Source: JAAYDI01 sp052034005
GTDB taxonomy: Bacteria; Planctomycetota; Planctomycetia; Pirellulales; Pirellulaceae
DNA: 64,000 nucleotides
Direction of reading: 5' to 3'
Assembly (NCBI GenBank): GCA_052034005.1
Contig: JBPOJB010000031.1
Span: 1-64,000 of the forward strand
Below are positions 52,814 through 62,200 of this stretch, in pieces (within the stretch, counting starts at the first letter, position 1; the number at the start of each line of letters is the position of its first letter). A program made the position numbers and the translations under genes. Under the pieces are notes generated by a model. The model was given only the letters and a program-made list of their open reading frames with translations, did no database searches and had not been told where the DNA came from.

Positions 52814-54357
52814 ACGTCGCAATCCTGCATTACCACCTGAACCACGGCGGCGTGACCCAGGTCATCGCCAACCAGCTCCGGGCGCTCGACCAGGTGTGTG
52901 CTCGATCGGACGGCCTGCGGGTGGCGCTGCTGAGCGACGGCCAGACGGCCGGGTGGCCCGCCGACCTGGGCGCACGCCTGACCACGGTCGAGCTGGCCAT
53001 GCGCGTCGTGCCGGGCCTGCGATACGACGAGCGTCCGGAGTCGGATGCCCAACGCCTGGCCGAGGAGCTCCTGGCCCAGTTCTCGGCGCTCGGCTGGCGC
53101 CCGGACGAAACCATCCTGCATGTGCACAATCACAGCCTGGGCAAGAACGCGTCATTGCCCGGCGCCCTGCGCCGGCTGGCGGACCGGGGCTTCGCGCTGC
53201 TGCTCCAGATCCACGACTTCGCGGAAGACTGCCGCCCGAAGAACTATCGCCACCTGGCCGCCGCCTGGCAGGCGGTCGACTTGGCGCCGACGCTCTATCC
53301 GCAGGCCGCGCACGTCCACTATGCCGTGCTGAATCGACGGGACCACGACCTGCTGGCACGCGCCGGTGTGCCGGCCGACCGGCTGCACTACCTGCCGAAC
53401 CCGTCCGAACCGCGCGGCCGTCCCGCCGACCGGTCCGCCGCGCGGGCGCAACTGTGCGCGCGGTTCGGCGTGCCCCGGGACGCACGGTTTCTGCTCTATC
53501 CGGTGCGGGCGATCCGGCGCAAGAACATCGGCGAAGCCCTCTTGTGGTCGGTGCTCGGCGGACCGGGGACGCACCTGGGCGTGACCTTGGCGCCGCTCAA
53601 TCCGGCCGAGCAGGCCTGTTACCGGCACTGGAAGGAGCTGGCACGTGAGCTGCGGCTGCCGGTCCATTTCGAGATCGGAGGCAGCGGCGGACTGCCGCTG
53701 GACCTGAACATGGCGGCGGCCGACCTGGTGCTGACGACCAGCGTCACGGAGGGGTTCGGCATGGTCTTCCTGGAATCCTGGCTGGCCGACCGCATGCTGG
53801 TGGGCCGGGACCTGCCGGAGATCACGCGCGACTTCCGGGCGGCGGGCCTGCAGCTGGCATGTGTCTCGCACAAGCTGTCCATCCCGCTCGAGCTGGTCGG
53901 CCGGGATGCGTTCCTGGACGCGCTGATGGCCGGCTGCGCGGCTCAGCGTCGCGCGTATGGTCGCCCGGCGGTCGACGACGCGTCACTGGCCGCCGCCGTG
54001 CTGGCGCGGACCGCCGACGACACGGTGGATTTCGGGGACCTGGACCCGCGGTGGCAGACGCGCATCTTGCGGCGCGCGACGTCCGATGCGGGGCTCCGCG
54101 ACGACCTGGTGCGCCTCAACCCGTTCGTCGTCCGCGCCTGGGACTTGCCGCGGTACGAGCGGCAGTCGTTGATCGCCTGGAACCGATGCGTCGTGCGTGA
54201 GGAGTATTCGTTAGCGGCCAGCGGCGCTCGGCTATGGCACGCCTACCGGCGCACGTCGGCCAGCCCGCGCGGGGCGCGGATCACCGCACTTCCCCACACG
54301 GACCGCGTGCTGGATGAGTTCCTGGTTCCGGACCGCTTCCGACCTCTTCGTGGATGA
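52810..54357 (+). CDS. GT4-type glycosyltransferase
   Basis: A 515-residue GT-B enzyme. The N-terminal nucleotide-fold start is MNVAILHYHLNHGGVTQVI and the acceptor side includes LHVHNHSLGKNASLPGALRRL. The donor site is TSVTEGFGMVFLESW with the E-x7-E pattern of retaining GT4 enzymes. Start overlaps gpgS (ATGA). In this operon it may add a second sugar to glucosylglycerate (for example mannose), but the donor cannot be read from sequence. Confidence 0.82.
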   Translation: MNVAILHYHLNHGGVTQVIANQLRALDQVCARSDGLRVALLSDGQTAGWPADLGARLTTVELAMRVVPGLRYDERPESDAQRLAEELLAQFSALGWRPDETILHVHNHSLGKNASLPGALRRLADRGFALLLQIHDFAEDCRPKNYRHLAAAWQAVDLAPTLYPQAAHVHYAVLNRRDHDLLARAGVPADRLHYLPNPSEPRGRPADRSAARAQLCARFGVPRDARFLLYPVRAIRRKNIGEALLWSVLGGPGTHLGVTLAPLNPAEQACYRHWKELARELRLPVHFEIGGSGGLPLDLNMAAADLVLTTSVTEGFGMVFLESWLADRMLVGRDLPEITRDFRAAGLQLACVSHKLSIPLELVGRDAFLDALMAGCAAQRRAYGRPAVDDASLAAAVLARTADDTVDFGDLDPRWQTRILRRATSDAGLRDDLVRLNPFVVRAWDLPRYERQSLIAWNRCVVREEYSLAASGARLWHAYRRTSASPRGARITALPHTDRVLDEFLVPDRFRPLRG

Positions 54358-54366
54358 GAGGACTCG

Positions 54367-55302
54367 ATGACCATACCCACCATGGTGCGCGATATCCTGC
54401 GTCAGCACTCGTCACCCCGGCGCCCGCAGGAGACCGGTTGGCAGCCGATTCTCACCAGGTTGCGCGGGATCCGGGCGGTTCTGTTCGACATCTACGGCAC
54501 GCTGTTTGTCAGCAGCGCGCGGAGTATCGGTGTTGTCGATCCAGTGCCGGCCGGCGTGGCGTTCGGTGAAGCGTTGGCGGCCGTCGGCCTCACCTGCCTC
54601 TGCACGCCCGACGCGGGCGCTCAACGGCTCAGCGACGTCATTCGCAGCGTCCACGCCGAGGGCCGCCGGCGCGGGCACGAATGCCCCGAAGTCGACATCC
54701 TCGAGGTCTGGCGCCGGACGCTCGAATCGTTGATGGATGAGGGTGTGCTGGCGGACTGTGCGATCGACGCCGCGCGGCTCGCGCGGCTGGCGGTCGAATT
54801 CGAGTGCCGCACGAACCCCGTGTGGCCGATGCCGCACCTGCGGACCTGTTGGGACGCCTTGCGCGCGGGCGGCGTGCGGATCGGCTTGATCAGCAACGCC
54901 CAGTTCTACACGCCGGAGCTGTTCCCGGCCCTCCTGGGCGGTTCGGCGGAAACGCTGGGCGTCACGCCGCAACTGCAGTTCTACTCGTACGTCTGCGGCG
55001 CCGCGAAGCCGGGGACGCGGTTGTTCTTGACCGCGCGCGAGACGCTCCGCAAACTGCAGATCCGGCCCGAGGAGACCTTGTGCGTGGGCAACGATATGCG
55101 GAACGACGTCGTCCCGGCCGCCGCCGTCGGCTTCCGGACCGCCCTGTTTGCGGGCGACCGGCAGAGTCTCGGGTGCACGCCCAGCCCGTTCGGCCCGGCG
55201 GCGCCGGACCTGGTGCTCACCGATCTCGCCCAGTTGCCCTCCTGCCTCGGCCCGACCAAGGGCACTCGGCGAGACGGCGTGGCCTGGTACCGCGCCTGGT
55301 GA
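54367..55302 (+). CDS. HAD-superfamily hydrolase with DxYGT motif
   Basis: A 311-residue HAD-fold enzyme. Motif I is VLFDIYGTLF, with the nucleophile D41 but tyrosine instead of the second aspartate (general acid) found in most phosphatases. Motif II is LISNAQ, motif III AAKPGTRLF and motif IV GNDMRNDVVPA. By position it could be the phosphatase that dephosphorylates glucosyl-3-phosphoglycerate, but the DxY motif is more typical of haloacid dehalogenases and some other members. Known GpgP enzymes differ. GAGAGGA precedes the start; the gap to the glycosyltransferase is 9 nt. Confidence 0.85.
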   Translation: MTIPTMVRDILRQHSSPRRPQETGWQPILTRLRGIRAVLFDIYGTLFVSSARSIGVVDPVPAGVAFGEALAAVGLTCLCTPDAGAQRLSDVIRSVHAEGRRRGHECPEVDILEVWRRTLESLMDEGVLADCAIDAARLARLAVEFECRTNPVWPMPHLRTCWDALRAGGVRIGLISNAQFYTPELFPALLGGSAETLGVTPQLQFYSYVCGAAKPGTRLFLTARETLRKLQIRPEETLCVGNDMRNDVVPAAAVGFRTALFAGDRQSLGCTPSPFGPAAPDLVLTDLAQLPSCLGPTKGTRRDGVAWYRAW

Positions 55303-55354
55303 GGGAAGTACACCGGCAAGTTGCAGCCTTCGGGCTAGAAGGAAACCGCGCAAG

Positions 55355-56626
55355 ATGCTCTTCCCGTTGCATGTCGGCTTCGTGTCCACGCGTTTCGCCG
55401 GGACCGATGGGGTGTCGCTTGAGAGCGCCAAATGGGCGCAGGTGCTGTGGGATCTCGAGTGCGTCAGCTACTGGTACGCCGGCAAGTTGGACCGCGATCC
55501 GGCTACCAGCATGATCGTCCCGGAAGCGTTCTTCGAACACCCGGACAACGTCGTGATCAACGAGCAGGTGTTCGGCCGCCTGCGGCGGTCGGCCGACGTG
55601 ACCCGCCGGATCTACAACCAGGCCGACATGCTCAAGCGGACCTTGTACGACTTCGTCCAGCGGTTCGCCATCGACGTGCTGATCCTCGAAAACGCGCTGT
55701 GCATCCCGGTCCACCTGCCCCTGGGCATCGCCTTGACCAACTTCCTGGCCGAAACAGGGTTCCCCGCCATCGCGCACCACCATGACTTCTACTGGGAACG
55801 CAGCCGGTTCTCCGTCAACGCCGTGGGCGACTACCTGCAGATGTCCTTTCCGCCGGCGCTGCCCATGATCCAGCACGTGACGATCAACACGTTCGGCCAG
55901 CAGGAGTTGGCCCATCGCAAGGGTTGCCCCTCGGAGCTGATCCCGAACGTCCTGGACTTCGAAACCGGCCCGCCGCCCATGGACGATTATGCCGTCGACC
56001 TGCGCAGCGAAATCGGCCTCGAGCCCTACGATATCATGGTCCTGCAACCGACGCGCGTGGTGCCGCGCAAGGGCATCGAACTGGCCATCAACCTCGTCGC
56101 GGCGCTGAAGGACTCGCGCCTGAAACTCGTGGTCACACACGAGTCCGGCGACGAGGGGCTCGATTACCGCAATGCGCTCGTGCATCTGGCCGAGAGTGCC
56201 GATGTGGACCTGCGGTTCATCGATGCCCGGGTCGGCCCTGCGCGGGGCAAGGATGCGCTGGGCCGCAAGACCTACTCGCTGGCCGATGTCTACCGGACCG
56301 CGGACCTCGTCTCCTACCCCAGCCTGTACGAGGGGTTCGGCAACGCGTTTCTCGAGGCCGTGTTCTTCCGCAAGCCGATCGTCATCAAGCGGTATTCGAT
56401 CTTCATCACGGACATCGAGCCCAAGGGCTTCCAGACGATCCCCGTGGACGTCTTCCCGACCTGGGACGTGCTGGACAAGGTCCGGCGCGTCATCAACGAT
56501 CCGGCGTACCGGAGGAAGATGGTGGATCACAACTACGAGCTGGCCAAGACATTCTTCAGTTACTCGGTCCTGCGGCGGAAGCTGCGCGCGCTGTTGGCCA
56601 ACGTCACGGGGTCGTACGATACCTGA
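55355..56626 (+). CDS. Second GT4-type glycosyltransferase
   Basis: A 423-residue GT-B enzyme: MLFPLHVGFVSTRFAGTDGVSLESAKW at the start, HHHDFYWERSRF in the acceptor half, LQPTRVVPRKGIELAI, and the donor motif SLYEGFGNAFLEAVFFRKPIVI. It belongs to the same broad class as the first glycosyltransferase of the operon but differs in sequence. Candidate for mannosylglucosylglycerate synthase or a related solute-building enzyme; this is inference. GAAGGAA lies upstream. Confidence 0.82.
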   Translation: MLFPLHVGFVSTRFAGTDGVSLESAKWAQVLWDLECVSYWYAGKLDRDPATSMIVPEAFFEHPDNVVINEQVFGRLRRSADVTRRIYNQADMLKRTLYDFVQRFAIDVLILENALCIPVHLPLGIALTNFLAETGFPAIAHHHDFYWERSRFSVNAVGDYLQMSFPPALPMIQHVTINTFGQQELAHRKGCPSELIPNVLDFETGPPPMDDYAVDLRSEIGLEPYDIMVLQPTRVVPRKGIELAINLVAALKDSRLKLVVTHESGDEGLDYRNALVHLAESADVDLRFIDARVGPARGKDALGRKTYSLADVYRTADLVSYPSLYEGFGNAFLEAVFFRKPIVIKRYSIFITDIEPKGFQTIPVDVFPTWDVLDKVRRVINDPAYRRKMVDHNYELAKTFFSYSVLRRKLRALLANVTGSYDT

Positions 56627-56685
56627 TCCGCGCCGAGGACCGGACGTGTGAGGCCTGCTGCGACCCGAAACAGCGAGATGTCGAG

Positions 56686-58416
56686 ATGCCCCCTGCCACC
56701 GCACTGCGATCGCAATTGCTCGAATGCCTGAACCCGCTCTACGGGCAGCGCGCGGCCGCCTGCCTGGACCGGATCATGGCGTTGGCCGCACGGTTCGGCA
56801 GCCGGCCGGCCGGGCGAGACTGCGCGCTGTGGGACGAGCGCGACGTGGTCTTGATCACGTACGGCGACCAGGTCCGCCGCCACGGTCAGGCACCGCTGGA
56901 GACGCTGCGACAGTTCCTCCTGCAACAGGGCCTGCGGGACCTGATCAGCATCGTGCACGTGCTGCCGTTCTGTCCGTCCAGCTCGGATGATGGGTTTTCG
57001 GTGAGCGATTACCGGCAAGTGGACCCTGCGCTGGGCGCCTGGCAGGACCTGCACCGGCTGGGCGAGTCGTTCAGCCTGATGTTCGACCTGGTCCTCAACC
57101 ACTGCTCGGCGCGCCACGACTGGTTCCAGGCCTATCTCGCGGGCCGGCCGCCCTACACCGGATACTTCATCGAAGCGGATCCGGCGCTCGATCTGTCCCT
57201 GGTGACTCGGCCCCGCAGCAGCCCCGTGCTGACGTCCGTGCAGACCGCGACCGGGCTGCGCCATGTCTGGACGACGTTCAGCGCGGACCAGGTGGATCTG
57301 AACTGGAGCAATCCTGAACTCCTGCTCGAGATGCTGGACATCCTGCTCTTCTATGTGGCGCAGGGTGCCCGCATCATCCGCCTCGATGCGATAGCCTACC
57401 TCTGGAAACGCGTGGGGACGCCCTGCATCCATCTGCCCGAAACGCACCTGGTGGTCAAGCTGCTGCGCAGGCTGCTGGACGCGCTGGCGCCCGGCACGCT
57501 GCTGTTGACCGAGACGAATGTGCCGCAACGCGAGAACCTCAGCTATTTCGGCGCGGGCGACGAAGCGCACCTGGTCTACCAGTTCAGCCTGCCGCCCCTT
57601 GCGCTGGATGCCTTCTCCAGCGGCGATGCCCGCGCCTGGATGGACTGGCTGGCCGCGCTGGAGCCGGCCCGACCTGGCACCGCGTACCTGAACTTCACCG
57701 CCTCGCATGATGGCGTCGGGCTCCGACCGCTGGAAGAACTGCTGCCGGCCCAACGCGTGGAACGACTCATCGCCGCCATGCACGCGCGCGGCGGATTGAT
57801 CAGCACACGCCGCCTGCCGGATGGGCGCGAACGCGCTTACGAACTGAACATCGCGTACTTCTCCGCGCTGGACGATCCCGACCGGCCGGGGGGCGCGGCG
57901 CACGTGCGACGGTTCCTGGCCTCCCAAGCGGTCATGCTGGCGCTGCGAGGCATCCCGGCCGTCTACTTCCACAGCCTGGTCGCCACCCCCAACGCCCTGG
58001 ACGGCGTGCGGCAAACCGGCCGCGCGCGAAGCATCAACCGGCATAAGTTCGACTGGGACCCGTTGCAGGCCCGCCTGGCAGACCCGAACGGCGCGCCGCG
58101 CCAGGTGCTCGACCTGTACCGCCACATGCTCGACACTCGCCGCCAGCAACCGGCGTTTCACCCGGATGCCCATCAGGAGGTCGTGGCCCTCCATCCCGAG
58201 GCCGTGGTCTCCTTCCTGCGCATATGCCCCAAGCAGGGTCAGCACATCCTCGTCGCCGTGAATGTCTCGCATCGACCTGTGTCGGTCGCCCTCCCGGCAC
58301 CCTTCGACCGGGACCGCCCGACCGCACTGCTGTCGATCGGCGCCCAATGGGAAACAACCAGACAACTACAGTTGAGCCCGGCCGGCGCCGTCTGGTTGCG
58401 CGCTGCCGGCACCTGA
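56686..58416 (+). CDS. GH13_18 glucosylglycerate (sucrose-type) phosphorylase
   Basis: A 576-residue alpha-retaining GH13 subfamily 18 enzyme. Catalytic residues: nucleophile D234 in RIIRLDAIAYLW, acid/base E276 in LLLTETNVP, and transition-state stabiliser D342 in NFTASHDGVG. VHVLPFCPSSSDDGFSVSDYRQVD and the Pro-Phe-x-Pro region match the sucrose-phosphorylase family. Since it sits behind gpgS it most likely phosphorolyses glucosylglycerate to glucose-1-phosphate and glycerate, as shown for related enzymes (YcjM-like). Sucrose or glucosylglycerol are alternatives. It is the last gene of the operon; csrA converges on it with 113 bp between. Confidence 0.87.
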   Translation: MPPATALRSQLLECLNPLYGQRAAACLDRIMALAARFGSRPAGRDCALWDERDVVLITYGDQVRRHGQAPLETLRQFLLQQGLRDLISIVHVLPFCPSSSDDGFSVSDYRQVDPALGAWQDLHRLGESFSLMFDLVLNHCSARHDWFQAYLAGRPPYTGYFIEADPALDLSLVTRPRSSPVLTSVQTATGLRHVWTTFSADQVDLNWSNPELLLEMLDILLFYVAQGARIIRLDAIAYLWKRVGTPCIHLPETHLVVKLLRRLLDALAPGTLLLTETNVPQRENLSYFGAGDEAHLVYQFSLPPLALDAFSSGDARAWMDWLAALEPARPGTAYLNFTASHDGVGLRPLEELLPAQRVERLIAAMHARGGLISTRRLPDGRERAYELNIAYFSALDDPDRPGGAAHVRRFLASQAVMLALRGIPAVYFHSLVATPNALDGVRQTGRARSINRHKFDWDPLQARLADPNGAPRQVLDLYRHMLDTRRQQPAFHPDAHQEVVALHPEAVVSFLRICPKQGQHILVAVNVSHRPVSVALPAPFDRDRPTALLSIGAQWETTRQLQLSPAGAVWLRAAGT

Positions 58417-58529
58417 CGACCGGCAGCCGGTTCCTTGGCGCGACTCGCGAAGCGCCGGCTCCGAGAAGACCTGCCGCGTGGTCGACGCCGGCGCCGGCCC
58501 GCGACGTCTCCACGACGGTTCTTGCGGCG

Positions 58530-58790
58530 TCACCGGGCGCGGTGCGCGACCATCTCGCCGACCACGTGCAAGGTCGGCACACCCGGGAGCCCCAGCGGCG
58601 CGGGGCTCGCACCCGTCCGGTCGTCTTCAAACGACTTGACCGCCTCCTGCAGCTCGCCGCGGATAATCCGCACTTCAGGGGGGGCTTGGATCCCCAGTGA
58701 AATCCGGTTGCCCGCCACGCGGTTAACGACCACCGTGACGTTGTCACCGATGACGATTTGCTCGCCAACTTTACGCGTTAGGACTAACAT
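58530..58790 (-). CDS. csrA: Carbon storage regulator CsrA with C-terminal extension
   Basis: 86 residues. The core MLVLTRKVGEQIVIGDNVTVVV-NRVAGNRISLGIQAP-EVRIIRGELQ (about 1-50) is a complete CsrA fold, a dimer that binds GGA hairpins in mRNA leaders and blocks or protects them. Most members are 60-70 residues; here a further 25 or so (TGASPAPLGLPGVPTLHVVGEMVAHRAR) follow. AAGGAGG lies 9 nt before the start. It is the only regulator of its class in the window and faces the glucosylglycerate operon. Confidence 0.93.
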   Translation of the reverse strand: MLVLTRKVGEQIVIGDNVTVVVNRVAGNRISLGIQAPPEVRIIRGELQEAVKSFEDDRTGASPAPLGLPGVPTLHVVGEMVAHRAR

Positions 58791-59278
58791 GATGTGATCC
58801 TCCTTGATGAGTGGTGCCGGCTCGTACGTTCCCCAACTACACCCCACCTAATCGCAAGACAGGCTTCGCGGCCCTCAAACACACGGCCGCTTAGTTCGAA
58901 TCCGTGGCCACCCGCAACCTGGGCCGGTTCGATGCTCGTGGGCAGGCATGAAGCGCTTACTCTAGTAGACAGATGAGCAGCAAAGGTGATGCCGAAATTT
59001 TGCGGATAATTCCGAAATTTCTTCAATTCTTCCTAAGTCCTTACCGACACGCTGGTTGCAAAATCGACCCCAAACCGAGCCGCCGCGTGATCGTCGGCCG
59101 GCGATGGGAAAAAAAGGCGCACGATGGGAACAATTTTCCAGCTTTGAGATGCCAGCACTGCTAGCAGGCGGTCCCCGGGGGGATTTGGTTTACACTACAG
59201 GGTGCCGCAACTAAAGTGGAAATTGGCTGCAACTTGTTGTCCCGCAATGGCTAACTCACCATTCTGAGGAATACTCAC
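58791..59278. other. Divergent intergenic region
   Basis: 488 bp between csrA (minus) and the tandem secretin-N gene (plus). It includes an A/T-rich part around 58985-59040 and a promoter-like pair (59189-59217) for the rightward gene. No gene is seen. Confidence 0.5.
59189..59217 (+). promoter_or_regulatory. Probable promoter of the tandem secretin-N gene
   Basis: TTTACA (59189-59194), exactly 17 bp, TAAAGT (59212-59217). The GTG start is about 60 nt downstream. Confidence 0.5.
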
Positions 59279-62200
59279 GTGTCCACGTGGTCTGCGCGCG
59301 CCGTTCGTTTCGTGTGTATCGCTTGCCTGTTGGTCGGCGTGACCGCGCTGCGCCTCTGGGGTCAGGATCCGGCGTCGTCGTCACCCGCAGCGCCTGCGGC
59401 GGACGCCGCCTCCGCGCCGGTGGCCGAGTCGCCCAAGCCTGAGGGGGCGCCCCAGCCGGCTACCGAGTCGCCCAAGCCCGAGGAGGCGCCCCAGCCGGCT
59501 GCCGAGTCACCCAAGCCCGAGGAGGCGCCCCAGCCGGCTGCCGAGTCGCCCAAGTCCGAGGAGGCGCCCAAGCCGGCTGCTGCGCCGGCCTTTCTGCCGT
59601 TGTTTGACTATGCCCGTCTGGCGCATCCGGCCGTGGCCGACCAGCTCGAGCTGACCAATGAGCAGCGTGCGGCGGTGGCGCAGCTGGTCAACGAGCGTGC
59701 TGCAGCGTTGGCTGCTGCGCCGGCCGATCAGCGGACGGCGGTTGTGGAAGCGACCGATCAGAAGCTGGCCGCGCTGCTCAACGACGCGCAGCGGGCCAAG
59801 CTTGCCACGATGGCCGGGACGCAGAAGCTGCGCTTCAGCTTTCGCTATCAGAAGTGGGACGACGTGCTCGATTGGTTTGCGCGGCAGGCGGGTCTGGCGC
59901 TGGTGATGGACCAGCCGCCGGCGGGCCTGTTCACCTACAGCGACAACCGCGAGTACTCGCCCGCCGAGGCGATCGATCTGCTCAACAGCGTGTTGTTGAC
60001 GCGGGGCTTCACGTTGATCCAGCGCGGTCGCATGCTGGTCCTGGTCGATCTGTCCAAGGACCTGCAGCAGAACCTGATTCCGCGTCTGAAGCCGGAAGAG
60101 ATCGCCCAGCGGGGGAACTTCGAGTTCGTCACGGTCATGTTCCCGCTCGGACGCCGCAAGGCGGACGATGTGGCCAAGGAGATCACTCCGCTGCTGGGCT
60201 CCTACGGCACCTGTGTTGCGCTGCCGCAGACCGCCCAGCTGCAGGTGACCGGGCCGGGAGGCGTGCTCAAGGCGATCAGCATTCTGATCTCTTCGATCCC
60301 CGAGCCGCCGTTGCCCAAGACGGAGGAACCCAGGAAGCCGCCGCCTCAGATCCCGCCCGTGTTGGCCGTCTATCCGGTCACGGCCATCGACCCGGCGGCG
60401 GCGGTCAAGACGCTGGAGGTCCTGTTCCCCGGCGCGAAGTTCCAGATCGACGAGAAGGTCGATCAGATCATGGCGTACGGCACGCCGAACGAGCAGACCG
60501 CCATCAAAGCGGCGGTGGACCAGATGCAGGCGAACCGGCCTCCGGACAAGCAGCCGCGCCTGGAGATCTATCAGCTCCGCGGACTGGAGGCCGCGACCGT
60601 GACGGACCTGGTGGAACAGCTCCAGGCGGTGATCCCGAAGGTCCAGGCCACGGTCGACACCGCGTCGGAGCGTCTGCTGGTGTTCGCCGAGCCGAAGGAC
60701 CAGGAGCAGGTCAAGGCCATGATGCTCAAGCTGGGCGCGGATGTCGAGGAGGGCGGCAAGCAGGTGGTGGTCTACATGCCCAAGCGGTTCGATCCGACGG
60801 CCTTCGCCGCGCTGGTCAAGGAGCTGGTTCCACGCGCCGACATCTCGTCCGACCCGAAGACGCGGCGCGTGGTGGTCAGCGCGTCGGAGGCGGCCCAGAC
60901 GATGGTCAAGTCGTTGGCCGATCAGCTCGACCAGGAGGCGGCGCTCGAGGACACGCCGGTGCTCCAGCTCTACTCGTTCGACAAGGCGATGGACGATGCC
61001 GTGCTGGCGCTGATCAGCCCGCTGGTGCCCGACGCGAAGCTCACGCTCAGCAGCGACGGCCTGCAGTTGACCGCCATCGCCCGGGTGGTGGATCACACGG
61101 TGATCAAGAGACTGGTGGACCAGTGGAAAGAGACGCGGGCCGCGCAGGAAGACCCCACGCTGCACATCTATCCGCTGAGCAAGCCGCTCAACGCCACCAT
61201 CCTGTCCACCCTGACGACCCTGGTGCCCGGCGCGCAGATCACTCCGTCGTCCGACTCCAAGCAGTTGATCGTGGTGGCTCGCGCCGAAGATCATGAGCGC
61301 GTCCAGCAGACGCTCGACCAGATCTCCGTTTCGGCGGAAGCCGCCAAGCGACTCAAGCTGGAGTTCTATCAGGTGGCGGGCATGCCTGCCACGCAACTCC
61401 AGACGCTGCTGCAGCCGCTGGTGATCGAGTCGACGATCACCGTGGATTCCGCCCAGGACCGGCTCATCGTCTGGGGCCCGGCCGAGGAACACGCGACGTT
61501 GGCCGAGCTGGTCGAGCGGCTGGCGGAAGACCCGCTGGCGGGGAGCAAGCCGGTGTTGGAGTTCTATCCGCTTCCGGACGAAGCCATGTCGACCAGCATC
61601 ACATCGGTCCTGGCGACGATGGCGCCGACGGCCCGAGTCACCTGGGACGCCGAGACGAGCCGGCTGATGGTCGTCGCCACGCCCAAGGAGCAGCAGATCG
61701 TGAAGCAGACGATCGAGCAGGTCACCACGGGCGCGCCGCGGGCCGAGAAACAGGAGCTGCGACCCTACCCGCTGGACATGTCTCAGCGCGCCTGGTTCCA
61801 CCTGGTCCAGGCCGATCTGCTGCAACGGTTCCCCGGCATGCGGGTGATTGAGGACCCGGAGTCGGGCGAGATCGCGATCTGGGCCAAGGCGGCCCAGCAC
61901 GAGGAGCTGGCCAGGCTGGTCAAGTCGGCGGGCGCGGCGAGCGACGCGGCCGAGCCATCGGTGCTGATCAAGTACCCCATGCGGCGCGGTTCCGCGAAGA
62001 CCGCGTTTGACATGCTCAAGCAGCTCTATCCGACCCTGAAAGTCACGCTCGACGAGAAGGCCGACTGCGTGCTGGTCTACGCGCCGCTGAGCATGCACGG
62101 GCGCCTCAAGCAGGCGCTGGGGCAGGTGGCGGTCGACGTGGCGCCGGGCAACCAGGAGGAGTTGCGGTCCTATGCCACGGGTGCGGTCAGTCCCACCGCG

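Noticed and set aside
59423..59578. Regular 39-bp repeats as a possible CRISPR array
   Set aside because: Units are directly adjacent without spacers and lie in frame inside a coding region; no cas gene is present.
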